A stretch of 58,161 bases of DNA, from contig NZ_BIMB01000045.1 in assembly GCF_004000865.1 (NCBI RefSeq), forward strand, positions 1 to 58,161, in the 5' to 3' direction. Shown here in pieces: positions 7,903 to 16,086 of this stretch (positions are counted from its first letter, which is position 1; each line of letters begins with the position of its first letter). The stretch is from Paenibacillus elgii NBRC 100335 (GTDB lineage: Bacteria > Bacillota > Bacilli > Paenibacillales > NBRC-103111). The position numbers and the translations under genes are program-made. The notes beneath the pieces are model-generated. The model saw only the letters and a list, made by a program, of their open reading frames with translations. It had not been told where the DNA came from and ran no database searches.

Positions 7903-8798
7903 AAAAACGAAACCGGAATCTGCTGTGGATGACGTTATGTTTGCTCGGGGTCGCTCTGCTTGCCGTTGGGTGCGGGGCCAAGAGCTCCGACACCTCGGCG
8001 TTTGTAGGGGATCAGGTGAAATATGAAATTATCGGCATCGACCCCGGCGCGGGCATTATGAAGGCAACGAGCCAGGCGCTTAAAGATTACGGCTTAACCG
8101 ACTGGAAGCTTGTGGAAGGCTCCAGCACGGCGATGACTGCGGCGCTGGACAGGGCGTATAAAGCGAAGAAGCCGATCATTATTACCGGATGGACGCCGCA
8201 CTGGATGTTCGCCAAATACGATCTCAAATATTTGCAGGACCCGAAGGGCGTTTACGGGGCGGACGAAGAGATTCATACGATTGCAAGAATGGGGCTTAAA
8301 ACGGCGGAGCCGTCCGCCTATGCGGTACTCGATAAGTTCGAATGGACCGCGGCCGATATGGAGAAAGTGATGGGGGCGGTCATGGACGGCAAGAAGCCGG
8401 AAGTTGCCGCGGCCGATTGGGTCAAAGAGAATGCCGCCAAGGTGGACGGTTGGGTGAAGGACGTGCCGAAGGCCGAAGGCCGGAAGCTGAAGCTCGCTTA
8501 CGTCGCTTGGGATTCGGAGATCGCCAGCACGAACGTCGTCAAGCAGGTGCTCGAATCGCGCCTCGGCTATAAGGTGGATATGCTGCAGGTGGAAGCGGGC
8601 CCGATGTGGGCCGGTGTCGCCGGCGGAGACGTCGACGCGATCGTTGCCGCTTGGCTGCCGACGACGCATAAGGACTATTACGAGAAGTTCAAAGGCAAAT
8701 TCGAGGACCTCGGCCCGAACCTGAAAGGGACCAAAATCGGTTTGGTCGTCCCGAAATATATGGAGATCAACTCGATCGAAGATTTGAAGAAGAAGTAA
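7899..8798 (+). CDS. opuAC: Glycine betaine-binding lipoprotein
   Basis: This 299-residue substrate-binding lipoprotein captures glycine betaine outside the cell and delivers it to OpuAB. It has a lipoprotein signal with the lipobox LAVGC and acylated Cys at residue 25. The OpuAC-type binding domain (KYEIIGIDPGAGIMKATSQA; ITGWTPHWMFAKYDLKYL; AWLPTTHKDYY) is rich in Trp and Tyr, as expected for the aromatic cage around the quaternary amine. The start is TTG at 7899, overlapping the opuAB stop and following AAAGGAGAG. A terminator follows at once, ending a three-gene operon. Confidence 0.93.
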   Translation: MKKRNRNLLWMTLCLLGVALLAVGCGAKSSDTSAFVGDQVKYEIIGIDPGAGIMKATSQALKDYGLTDWKLVEGSSTAMTAALDRAYKAKKPIIITGWTPHWMFAKYDLKYLQDPKGVYGADEEIHTIARMGLKTAEPSAYAVLDKFEWTAADMEKVMGAVMDGKKPEVAAADWVKENAAKVDGWVKDVPKAEGRKLKLAYVAWDSEIASTNVVKQVLESRLGYKVDMLQVEAGPMWAGVAGGDVDAIVAAWLPTTHKDYYEKFKGKFEDLGPNLKGTKIGLVVPKYMEINSIEDLKKK

Positions 8799-8812
8799 GG
8801 CGAGGCGTAAGC

Positions 8813-8847
8813 AGACCGGACGAACGGATGACGTTCTCCGGTCTTTT
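8813..8847 (+). terminator. Terminator of the opuA operon
   Basis: AGACCGGA at 8813-8820 pairs perfectly with TCCGGTCT at 8837-8844, followed by T residues. Confidence 0.8.
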
Positions 8848-8858
8848 TACGATGTAGG

Positions 8859-9455
8859 CTATTCATCATTTAAGCCCTTGCCGTTGAGAATGTGCTGCAT
8901 ATATTTTTCAACCCTTGACTCTCGGGTTTTGGATTGTTTAGGTTCGGAAAAATAAAGAATGTAGGCTCTTTGCCGTCCCGGCGTCAATGCTTCGAAAGCA
9001 GTTTTCAAGGCAGGGAATTCATCGAATTTATTTTGAAGTTCTTCAGGAACTATGAATTCTGTAGTCTTTTTAAAATTCACTTCCAAACCGGCTTTCTCAA
9101 CTTCAATGGCTTCCTGAATATAGGCTTTCAAGATGCCTTCCATTTCAACTATTTCTTGAACATTAGTGAACCGAATCTGGCGCGCCGCCTGTACATTCTC
9201 CGTTTGTTGGATTAGAATCCCATGGGCATCCTTTAACAAGACCCCTTTTTGAAACAGAAGCGCACAATATTCCTTAAAACCATGTATTAAAACTATGTTT
9301 TTATTCTCAAACGTGTAACAAGGATGCATCCACTTAAATTCTTCGGTCAACTCACAGTCAAGTACAATATTTCTCAGCTTCTCATATTCTTCCTTCCACG
9401 TTTTGGCTTTGCTTAAAAATTCATCAACCTTGGGATTCGTTTTGCTAGTTGACAT
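8859..9455 (-). CDS. ydeI: YdeI-family protein (DUF1801 / YdeI-OmdA type)
   Basis: This 198-residue protein matches B. subtilis YdeI in length and pattern: an N-terminal DUF1801-like domain (PKVDEFLSKAKTWKEEYEKLR; FKWMHPCYTFENKNIVLIHGFKEYCALLFQKG) and a C-terminal YdeI/OmdA helical region (FEALTPGRQRAYILYFSEPKQSKTRESRVEKYM). The biochemical function is unknown. ATG at 9455 follows GAGGAG by a proper spacing; the frame stays open upstream but lacks similarity and a ribosome site. The gene is clearly AT-richer than its neighbours, which suggests recent acquisition. It is divergent from the winged-helix/GyrB-like gene. Confidence 0.85.
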   Translation of the reverse strand: MSTSKTNPKVDEFLSKAKTWKEEYEKLRNIVLDCELTEEFKWMHPCYTFENKNIVLIHGFKEYCALLFQKGVLLKDAHGILIQQTENVQAARQIRFTNVQEIVEMEGILKAYIQEAIEVEKAGLEVNFKKTTEFIVPEELQNKFDEFPALKTAFEALTPGRQRAYILYFSEPKQSKTRESRVEKYMQHILNGKGLNDE

Positions 9456-9624
9456 CAAGAAACACTCCTCTTCAATTTTGCGATCAGCAGACATTGTGTT
9501 TTCGTATTGTGCCCGATGGTTCAACCAGTAAGCCGTTAGCCAAAGGGTTACATTCGTATTTTTGACAGAAAACAGGCATGAGGAGACTAACACAAGTTTA
9601 ACATAACCATTATTTAAAAAGGGA

Positions 9625-9653
9625 TTTACATGGTTTTCTTTCATTGATATAAT
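9625..9653 (+). promoter_or_regulatory. Near-consensus sigma-A promoter
   Basis: TTTACA (9625-9630), a 17-base spacer and a perfect TATAAT (9648-9653) lie 45 bases before the start at 9698. It is the best housekeeping-type promoter I found in the window. Confidence 0.75.
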
Positions 9654-9654
9654 G

Positions 9655-9673
9655 TAATTACGTAATTACGTAA
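9655..9673. promoter_or_regulatory. Overlapping palindromes at the transcription start (candidate operator)
   Basis: TAATTACGTAATTA (9655-9668) and TTACGTAATTACGTAA (9658-9673) are perfect palindromes that share bases and begin 2 bases after the -10 box. A protein bound here would block initiation. Self-repression by the adjacent winged-helix protein is the simplest guess. Confidence 0.55.
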
Positions 9674-9697
9674 AATTAAAAAAATGAAGGTGAATCC

Positions 9698-10834
9698 ATG
9701 AAACGAGATGCTCTTCAGGAAATCGATAAGCTGGCCGTCCGCATGTCGGAGCTAGAAAGGCTGGTTCGGCGCTGTTTGGAGGAGCAGCCGTCCAAGGCTA
9801 TTCCGGCACCCGGACCGGCTTCCGGGCGGACTTCAGGAGGCTTGGTCGGTTCAGCAACCGATACAGGCGAATCCGGGGAAGGGACGGTTTATTATTCCGG
9901 CCACTATGAAGGAAGGGGGCGTGTCTTCCACTGGACGCCGCAAGAGCGGCGGATGGACGATCTGCTCCGTCTGAATACGGACAAAGCGTCCAAAGTGTTG
10001 TCTGCGCTCGGACATAAGCAGCGGTTGGATATTTTGCGGGCTGTTGTGAACGAACCGTTATCCGGGGCCGCCTTGGTGGAACGGCTGAATATGGGGACGA
10101 CCGGACAACTCTATCATCATCTGAAAGCTTTGCTTGGGGCCGATCTCCTCGTTCAAGAGCCGGGAGGAGGATATACGCTTCCCGCCCATCGGATGTTACC
10201 GCTGCTGCTGCTGCTGGCAGCGCTCACGGATCTGATTGACACGAGCGATTACATGGATATGACGGAGGTTCGAAGCAATGCGGGCGCTTACTTGGGACGG
10301 GAGCAAGGGGGTTACGATACGCACATTTTGTTATGGGCCGTTTTGGAAAACAGCGTGCTGGAGCATCGGGCCGGCTATTGCAGCGAAGTCGATATTTTTG
10401 TGCATGACGACTATACCGTGACCGTAGCGGATAACGGCCGGGGAATTCCGGTACGCCTCCTACCTTCTTCGAACCTTTCGAACGTGCAGAGCGTTCTGAC
10501 CGACATTGCCGAGTCGAGCGGCAATGCGCCGTTCGTTTCGCCCGGTGCGGAGAAAGGGATTAGCATTGCGGTGGTCAATGCGCTTTCCGAATCGTTGTCG
10601 GTTGAAATCAAGCGCGAAGGGAAGGTGCACCGTCAAGACTACAAGCAGGGCATCCCGCAGACGGAGCTGCTGACGGTCGGCTTGACGGAGGCGACAGGTA
10701 CGAGCGTCACGTTCCGGCCGAATCGCGAGCTGTTCGGGGCGGGCTTTGAGCGGAAGCGGATCGAGGAGGGGGCATCCGAGCTTGCCGCCGCTTACCCCGG
10801 CTTAGCGGTCATGGTTCATGGTCCTGCGCAATAA
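9698..10834 (+). CDS. ArsR-type winged helix fused to a degenerate GyrB-like GHKL ATP-binding domain
   Basis: A 378-residue protein with three parts. Residues 1-80 are a helical N-terminus plus a Gly/Pro-rich linker. Residues 92-178 form an ArsR-like winged helix (LSALGHKQRLDILRAVV, then TTGQLYHHLKALLGADLL). Residues 207-342 resemble the ATP-binding domain of DNA gyrase B: ENSVLEHRAGYC, VTVADNGRGIPV, AVVNALSESLSVEIKREGK, TGTSVTFRPN. The Asn of the N-box (N218) and the DNGRG motif (245-249) remain, but the catalytic Glu position is Ala214 and the lid Gly motif is altered. There is no transducer, Toprim or cleavage domain, so it is not a topoisomerase. A regulator that binds a nucleotide-like ligand without hydrolysis is a plausible reading; target and ligand are unknown. 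Confidence 0.75.
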   Translation: MKRDALQEIDKLAVRMSELERLVRRCLEEQPSKAIPAPGPASGRTSGGLVGSATDTGESGEGTVYYSGHYEGRGRVFHWTPQERRMDDLLRLNTDKASKVLSALGHKQRLDILRAVVNEPLSGAALVERLNMGTTGQLYHHLKALLGADLLVQEPGGGYTLPAHRMLPLLLLLAALTDLIDTSDYMDMTEVRSNAGAYLGREQGGYDTHILLWAVLENSVLEHRAGYCSEVDIFVHDDYTVTVADNGRGIPVRLLPSSNLSNVQSVLTDIAESSGNAPFVSPGAEKGISIAVVNALSESLSVEIKREGKVHRQDYKQGIPQTELLTVGLTEATGTSVTFRPNRELFGAGFERKRIEEGASELAAAYPGLAVMVHGPAQ

Positions 10835-10841
10835 TAAAAAG

Positions 10842-10872
10842 GGAAGCCCTTCGCATGGAGGGCTTCCTTTTT
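10842..10872. terminator. Bidirectional terminator between convergent genes
   Basis: GGAAGCCCT and AGGGCTTCC form a perfect stem, preceded by AAAAA and followed by TTTTT. It can serve both the gene ending at 10834 and the HxlR gene ending at 10896. Confidence 0.8.
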
Positions 10873-10895
10873 GGATAATAACCACGCCGATGAAG

Positions 10896-11279
10896 CTACC
10901 GTTCTTGCTTCGCAGCCACAGCTTCCGCCGTATCGTTCTTCCGGCCCCGGTACGTTTCCCCCCACTGCTTCATCTGCAAAATGATCGGTTCCAGCGTCCG
11001 GCCGAATTCGGTGAGCGAATATTCCACTTTGGGCGGAACCTGCTGGTATACTTCGCGATGCACGATGCCGTCCTCTTCCAGCTCTCGAAGCTGCAGGGTC
11101 AGCATTCGTTGAGTAATAGCCGGGCAGATGCGGCGGAACTCGTTGAACCGTTTCGTTCCGTTGATCAAATGGTAGAGCAGGATACCCTTCCATTTGCCTC
11201 CGATGACATCCAGTGTAAACTCGACAGGGCAACCTTCTAAATTGGGAACGCTACAGCCGCCGTTTATTTTCTTGCTCAT
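10896..11279 (-). CDS. HxlR-family transcriptional regulator
   Basis: This 127-residue winged-helix protein is of the HxlR type. It has the conserved N-terminal Cys ([23 protein letters not shown]), the wHTH core [28 protein letters not shown], then [20 protein letters not shown]. HxlR proteins sense reactive electrophiles or oxidants, often through that Cys, and control neighbouring detoxification genes. No divergent target adjoins it here, so its regulon is unknown. The start at 11279 follows AAAGGA at nine bases. Confidence 0.87.
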   Translation of the reverse strand: MSKKINGGCSVPNLEGCPVEFTLDVIGGKWKGILLYHLINGTKRFNEFRRICPAITQRMLTLQLRELEEDGIVHREVYQQVPPKVEYSLTEFGRTLEPIILQMKQWGETYRGRKNDTAEAVAAKQER

Positions 11280-11399
11280 TCGCTCATTTCCTTTCAGTAT
11301 ATAAATGTATATTACATGCATTTTTGGATGTACCTATGTTCATTAAGTATATCACATAAACAGCACACCGATATGAAAATGATCTCGCGAAAAATAAAA

Positions 11400-11434
11400 A
11401 GCGAAGGAACCCGGAAACGGGAAGCCTTCGCTTA
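11400..11434 (-). terminator. Terminator of the LanFEG-like operon
   Basis: AGCGAAGG and CCTTCGCT close a stem whose inner bases also pair. TTTTTA follows on the minus strand, about 14 bases after the last permease gene. Confidence 0.8.
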
Positions 11435-11447
11435 AAGGATATGAGAC

Positions 11448-12173
11448 TCACAGAATGTCCCGCCGTCTGAACTCGGTAAAGCCGAAAACGGTGACCAGAA
11501 GAAAGACAAGGGCTATCGCGCCGTACAGAAGCGGGCCTTTGCTAAAGGTGCTGCTTTGGCTCGCGAGCGCGGCCATCGTCGGGTAGGTCCACGGATAGAC
11601 AATCCAATATTTCGTATTGGCCACAAGGAGCGAGGGGACCGCCAGCCCGATCCCGATGCCTAGCGGGATGCCGATATGGTGGTATCGCAGGCTGAGCCAG
11701 AATTGAATCGCCATAATCGGCAGCACAGCCGGGATCAGGCGCAGAAGCGGCAGCGCGATCCGGTCCAGCGGGATCGGGCCGTCCGCTCCGGCGAGCAGGC
11801 CAGCGGCGACGATGCTTGCGCCGAAGACGGCGATATTCAGGACGACCAGCAGCAGCGCGAGGCCGAACTTGACCGCGTAGATGTGTCCGCGTCTCACCGG
11901 CAGCGCCAGCAGATGCTTCCAGCCGTTATGGCTGTGCTCGATGCGGATCATAAGCGCGATCACAATAGCGATAAAAAACGGCAGCAGCATCGGCGGGTAA
12001 AAAATGAGACACTGCTCGATAATGACGGTCCAATTGTCCCGGGTCCAAATGTCGCTGTAGCGGGTAAAATTGCCGACGCCTTGAGCGGTTAGCAGGATCG
12101 GCATCAGAATAACGATCCACAAAATGCGCGAATGCTTTAATTTTAGCCATTCGGCGGCGAATAACGACTTCAT
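11448..12173 (-). CDS. ABC-2 permease, lantibiotic-immunity type (second permease)
   Basis: This 241-residue membrane protein has about six helices. The N-terminal stretch (SLFAAEWLKLKHSRILWIVILMPIL) and the HSHNGWKHLLALPVRRGHIYAVKF loop are typical of the LanE/LanG and BcrB-like permeases that, with a LanF ATPase, remove peptide antibiotics from the membrane. ATG at 12173 follows AAGGAGG by about ten bases. It is the last gene of the operon and is homologous to its upstream neighbour, with the same WKHLL-LPVRRGH loop. Confidence 0.82.
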   Translation of the reverse strand: MKSLFAAEWLKLKHSRILWIVILMPILLTAQGVGNFTRYSDIWTRDNWTVIIEQCLIFYPPMLLPFFIAIVIALMIRIEHSHNGWKHLLALPVRRGHIYAVKFGLALLLVVLNIAVFGASIVAAGLLAGADGPIPLDRIALPLLRLIPAVLPIMAIQFWLSLRYHHIGIPLGIGIGLAVPSLLVANTKYWIVYPWTYPTMAALASQSSTFSKGPLLYGAIALVFLLVTVFGFTEFRRRDIL

Positions 12174-12199
12174 CTCCAGCGTACCTCCTTGGCTTGCGA

Positions 12200-12931
12200 T
12201 TACAAAATATCCCTTTTCCCGAATTCGAGCATGCCGGCGAGCAGCGCTGCAGTTCCGAAAAGCAGCCCACTCACGATGGAGACGCTGACGTCCCCGTCCG
12301 GACCCGGCATGGCGAACAGCGGAGCCGCATACGGGATATAGCGCATCCACTCCGACTGGGCGAGGAAGATCGCGCCTACGGTGCCCGACACGCCGACAGC
12401 GACCGGAATGATCGTATTGCGGAAGCGGGAGCTGAGCCAATGCTGCACGCTGGCGATGCCGAGCGACGAAAAGATCAGGTACAGCGCGTACTGTCCATAC
12501 AGGCCGAAGGGGAACGGCTCGGGAAATCCGATGACGAGCCCGCTCAGCCGCAGGCCGGCCATAAGCGCCAGCACCGACAAGACGGTCGCGAGCACAATGA
12601 CGAGCCATTTGGCCGCATACACGTGTCCCCGCCGCACCGGCAGGCTCAGCAGGTGCTTCCAGGCATTCTCGCTATATTCGCGGAAATGGACGATAGCCGC
12701 CAGCAGTGTAACCCCGATCGGGAGGAAGAAGGCCCATAGAAAAAACACTTCGTTCAGCATCGCTTCCCACGACGTTTTCCCTGCATACCGCTGCATCAAA
12801 TAATCGTAGCGCAGATACATATTCAGGAAAACCAGTACGGATACGAGGGCCGGACCGCCGAAGACAAGCTTCCACAGGACGCCTTTTTTCTGCTTGTACA
12901 GTTCCGCCGCAATGACACTCCAGGCCTTCAC
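12200..12931 (-). CDS. ABC-2 permease, lantibiotic-immunity type (first permease)
   Basis: This 243-residue, six-helix permease is paralogous to the next gene (shared loop ENAWKHLLSLPVRRGHVYAAKWL). Two different permeases of about 240 residues with one ATPase is the LanFEG layout. Its start overlaps the stop of the ATPase gene by four bases, indicating coupled translation. Confidence 0.82.
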   Translation of the reverse strand: MKAWSVIAAELYKQKKGVLWKLVFGGPALVSVLVFLNMYLRYDYLMQRYAGKTSWEAMLNEVFFLWAFFLPIGVTLLAAIVHFREYSENAWKHLLSLPVRRGHVYAAKWLVIVLATVLSVLALMAGLRLSGLVIGFPEPFPFGLYGQYALYLIFSSLGIASVQHWLSSRFRNTIIPVAVGVSGTVGAIFLAQSEWMRYIPYAAPLFAMPGPDGDVSVSIVSGLLFGTAALLAGMLEFGKRDIL

Positions 12932-13839
12932 AAGCTTTGCGCTCCCTTCGTCATCGTCAGGAAAATGTCTTCCAGCGACGGTGTATTTTCACTGACGTGC
13001 GAGACGTCGAAGCCGGCCGTAACCAACTCGCGGTTCAGACGGGCAGCGCTCGTTGCCGACATATCCACGTACAGGCTGTTGTGACGCTTTTCCACTTGGT
13101 GGCCCCGGGCCAGCAGGAAATTGCCCGCCTCCACGAGCGGAGCGGCATCGATCCGCAGCATCGTTTTGTTCTGCTCCCGCAGCTCCTGAAGCGAGCCTTG
13201 GAACAGCAGCTCGCCCTTATAGATAATGCCGACACGGCTGGCAATCAGCTCGATTTCGTTCAAAATATGGCTGGAGACAAGCACCGACAAGCCGCGTTCC
13301 TCCGGCAGGCGGGCGATCAGCTCGCGGATTTCGAGAATGCCGGCGGGGTCCAAGCCATTGGTCGGCTCGTCGAGCACGAGCAGCATCGGATTGCCCAGCA
13401 GCGCCTGCGCGATACCGAGCCGCTGCTTCATGCCGAGGGAGAACGTTTTAACTTTTTTGTTGCGCCAATCGGACAGCCTTACCGTTTCCAGCACTTTGTC
13501 GATGTCGGTTTTCCTTGCGCCTAAAAGCTTGCGGGTGATCTCCAAATTGTCGTAGGCGCTCAGATTGCCGTAATACGACGGAGATTCGACCAGCGAGCCG
13601 ACCCGGCGCAAAATATCGAGCCGGTGCCGGGCCAAGTCTTGCCCGAAAACGCGAACCTCGCCCTGCGTCGGACGAATCAGCCCGAGCAGCATGCGGATCG
13701 TCGTCGTTTTGCCTGCGCCGTTCGGACCGAGGAAGCCGTATACTTCGCCGGGCCTTACCTGCAAGTCGACCCCTTTGACCGCGGCAAACGACTTGAATTG
13801 TTTTGATAACCGTTTCGTTTCCAAGATGAATTCGCTCAT
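12928..13839 (-). CDS. ABC transporter ATP-binding protein, LanF/BcrA type
   Basis: This 303-residue ATPase has Walker A GPNGAGKTTT near residue 40, signature FSLGMKQRLGIAQALLG, Walker B LLVLDEPTNGLDPAG, and the C-terminal SLEDIFLTMT found in the bacitracin/lantibiotic exporter group. It supplies energy to the two permeases that follow. The start at 13839 follows AAAGGAG. It lies 83 bases after the kinase gene, a gap that could hold a regulator site. Confidence 0.9.
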   Translation of the reverse strand: MSEFILETKRLSKQFKSFAAVKGVDLQVRPGEVYGFLGPNGAGKTTTIRMLLGLIRPTQGEVRVFGQDLARHRLDILRRVGSLVESPSYYGNLSAYDNLEITRKLLGARKTDIDKVLETVRLSDWRNKKVKTFSLGMKQRLGIAQALLGNPMLLVLDEPTNGLDPAGILEIRELIARLPEERGLSVLVSSHILNEIELIASRVGIIYKGELLFQGSLQELREQNKTMLRIDAAPLVEAGNFLLARGHQVEKRHNSLYVDMSATSAARLNRELVTAGFDVSHVSENTPSLEDIFLTMTKGAQSL

Positions 13840-13922
13840 AAAAAAACCATGCTCCTTTCATTCGACAAGAGCATGGTATCGTATGGAATTTAAGCTTCGT
13901 TTCAGTTTACCTTAAATCCGCC

Positions 13923-15326
13923 TTAAGTTTGCGGAAAATGAACGATGATCGTCGTCCCGTGCCCAAGCCGGCTTTCCACTTCGACCTTTCCGTCGTGCGC
14001 TTCGATAATTTGCCGGGCGATCGCAAGTCCGAGCCCCGAGCCTTGATGGCTTGCCGCCGTATTCGTGCCGCGATAGTACCGGTCGAACAGCTTGGCCATA
14101 TCCTCCTTGGAGATGCCAACGCCGTTGTCGGCAATAACGACGCGTACGCCGCTCTCGTCACCCGAGACGGCGACCTGCACCTGCGTTCCGGCGGGATTGT
14201 GCACAAGCGCATTGAAGAGCAGGTTCAAAAACGCGCGCTGCAGCAGCTTGGCGTCAAAGGACAGCAGGATCGTCTGCGGATTCGCATCGAACGATATCGT
14301 CCGGTCCTCGCCCTCCGGGCTGTTAAGCAGCAAAATGACGGTTTCCTGCAGCAGCCGGACGACATCGCTCTCCCGCTTATCCATCGGCAGAAGGTTGTGC
14401 TTAAGCTGAGACGTCAGCCGCAAATCGTCCAGCAAGGCCTCCATATAAACGGCGTTGCGAACGATCGTCGCCGCATAGCCGGTCCGCTCGTCGGGGCTGA
14501 GGTCGTAGCTTGTCTCGGCAAGCACTTCTCCGTAGCCTTTAATGGAGGAAAGCGGCGTTTTCAAATCGTGGGACAAGCCGGCGATCCATTCCTCCCGCAT
14601 GCGGTCCACGCGATCCCGGTGCTGTCTAAGGGACGACAGGGTAGAGGAGAGGTGAAGCAGGCTGCGGTACACATCCTTATAGATTCCTTTCGGCGTGAGG
14701 CGAAGCTCATAACGGCCGTCCGCAAGCTCGCGGATCGCGTCGATGACGGTTCGCACCGGTCTGGAAAGTCTCCGGGCGAACAAATAGCCGATGATCAGCG
14801 TACCGCCCAACGTCACCCCGACGAGGATGTAGAGACCGTTCGGAAAAAAGGTCTGCACATTTTTCGGGCTGATGTACAAAAAATATTTCGCCACCGTTTC
14901 CGCCGGGAAGCCGATCATGTAGCTCCAATGATAGCCGTTATCTTCCACACGGCTGATAAAGACGGTAAAATCTTTGACGGCATATTTATAAAAAAATGCG
15001 ATTTCGCTGGGTGAGTAATGCGTCAGAGCATGCGGCGGCTTATGATAGGCGAACGCTTCCGCGCCGGATTCGTCCAGAATTTGAATCCACGCTCGCTGGT
15101 GGTCCAATTCCTTCAGACCTTCCTGGGTGACGTACGGACGTCCGCCCTGCAAGGCGATGCGCTGCCCGAAGTCATGTGTAAATCGTTCGGCAAAAGCGGC
15201 CGTTCTTCCGTTCTCGAAGGCAGGGCCGCCCGCCAGAAAATACAGCGCCGTATAGTTAACGATCACAATCAAGATCGCCAGCGTCGACATGGATAACAGG
15301 AATTGGATAATGACTTTCCGCTTCAC
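13923..15326 (-). CDS. Sensor histidine kinase
   Basis: This 467-residue kinase has TM1 at about 7-32, an extracytoplasmic sensor of about 130 residues, TM2 at 163-187 and a HAMP linker. HisKA carries the phospho-acceptor His253 in GLSHDLKTPLSS. The HATPase_c domain shows NLLFNALVHN, VVIADNGVGI, LFDRYYRG and GSGLGLAIAR. The sensor is too large for the BceS intramembrane type, so peptide sensing would be direct, as with kinases that partner LanFEG transporters. The stop of the response-regulator gene overlaps its start. Confidence 0.9.
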   Translation of the reverse strand: MKRKVIIQFLLSMSTLAILIVIVNYTALYFLAGGPAFENGRTAAFAERFTHDFGQRIALQGGRPYVTQEGLKELDHQRAWIQILDESGAEAFAYHKPPHALTHYSPSEIAFFYKYAVKDFTVFISRVEDNGYHWSYMIGFPAETVAKYFLYISPKNVQTFFPNGLYILVGVTLGGTLIIGYLFARRLSRPVRTVIDAIRELADGRYELRLTPKGIYKDVYRSLLHLSSTLSSLRQHRDRVDRMREEWIAGLSHDLKTPLSSIKGYGEVLAETSYDLSPDERTGYAATIVRNAVYMEALLDDLRLTSQLKHNLLPMDKRESDVVRLLQETVILLLNSPEGEDRTISFDANPQTILLSFDAKLLQRAFLNLLFNALVHNPAGTQVQVAVSGDESGVRVVIADNGVGISKEDMAKLFDRYYRGTNTAASHQGSGLGLAIARQIIEAHDGKVEVESRLGHGTTIIVHFPQT

Positions 15327-16054
15327 GGATGGCCGTCCTTTCGCTGCAGCTTATAACCGAGTCCCCGTACGGTCAGCAAATATTCCGGCTCCGACGGCTT
15401 GTCCTCCAGCTTTTCCCGCAGGTGGCGCATATGTACCATCACTGTATTGTCATACCCTGTATACGAATCGCCCCATACCGTTTCGTACAAATGCGCTTTG
15501 CTGAACAGCTGTCCCGGGTGCCGGGCCAAAAACAGCAGCAGCTGGTATTCCTTGGCAGTGAGCGTCACGGGAACGCCATGCTTGCGTACTTCGCCCTGCT
15601 TCTCGTCGATTGTCACGCTGCCGAATTCGTAGGTGCTGCGGCTTTCCTCCTGCATGGCCGCGTATCGGTTGCGGCGGAAATACGCCTTCATCCGGTATGC
15701 AACCTCCTTCGGGCTGAACGGCTTTGTAATATAGTCGTCGCCGCCGAGGCTTAGCCCAAGCAGCTTGTCCACGTCTTCATTTTTGGCGGACAGGAAAAAG
15801 ATCGGCGCAAGCGTGAATTGCCGCAGCTGCTGGCAGACGGTAAAGCCGTCGAGATCCGGCAGCATGACGTCGAGGACGATCAGATCCGGTTTTTCGCTGC
15901 GGCACAGCTCGATGCCGGCCAGACCGGTGGCCGCTTTGAACACCAGGCGGAAGCCTTCTTTGCGCAGCACGGCATCGAGGAGGTTGACGAGGTCCGGTTC
16001 ATCGTCGATAATGACGATTTTTTTGCCCGCGATATCGTTCATCTCATGGAGCAT
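15323..16054 (-). CDS. OmpR/PhoB-family response regulator
   Basis: This 243-residue protein has a receiver domain with acidic pair DDEP near residue 18, phospho-acceptor Asp62 (LIVLDVMLPD) and KPF Lys, then a winged-helix DNA-binding domain (TLTAKEYQLLLFLARHPGQLFSKAHLYETVWG; DNTVMVHMRHLREKLE; VRGLGYKL). ATG at 16054 follows AAAGGAGG at seven bases; the open frame upstream is not protein-like. It is co-transcribed with its kinase and probably controls the exporter downstream. Confidence 0.9.
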   Translation of the reverse strand: MLHEMNDIAGKKIVIIDDEPDLVNLLDAVLRKEGFRLVFKAATGLAGIELCRSEKPDLIVLDVMLPDLDGFTVCQQLRQFTLAPIFFLSAKNEDVDKLLGLSLGGDDYITKPFSPKEVAYRMKAYFRRNRYAAMQEESRSTYEFGSVTIDEKQGEVRKHGVPVTLTAKEYQLLLFLARHPGQLFSKAHLYETVWGDSYTGYDNTVMVHMRHLREKLEDKPSEPEYLLTVRGLGYKLQRKDGHP

Positions 16055-16086
16055 GGTGCTTCCTCCTTTGCAAGTCTCGTTCGATA

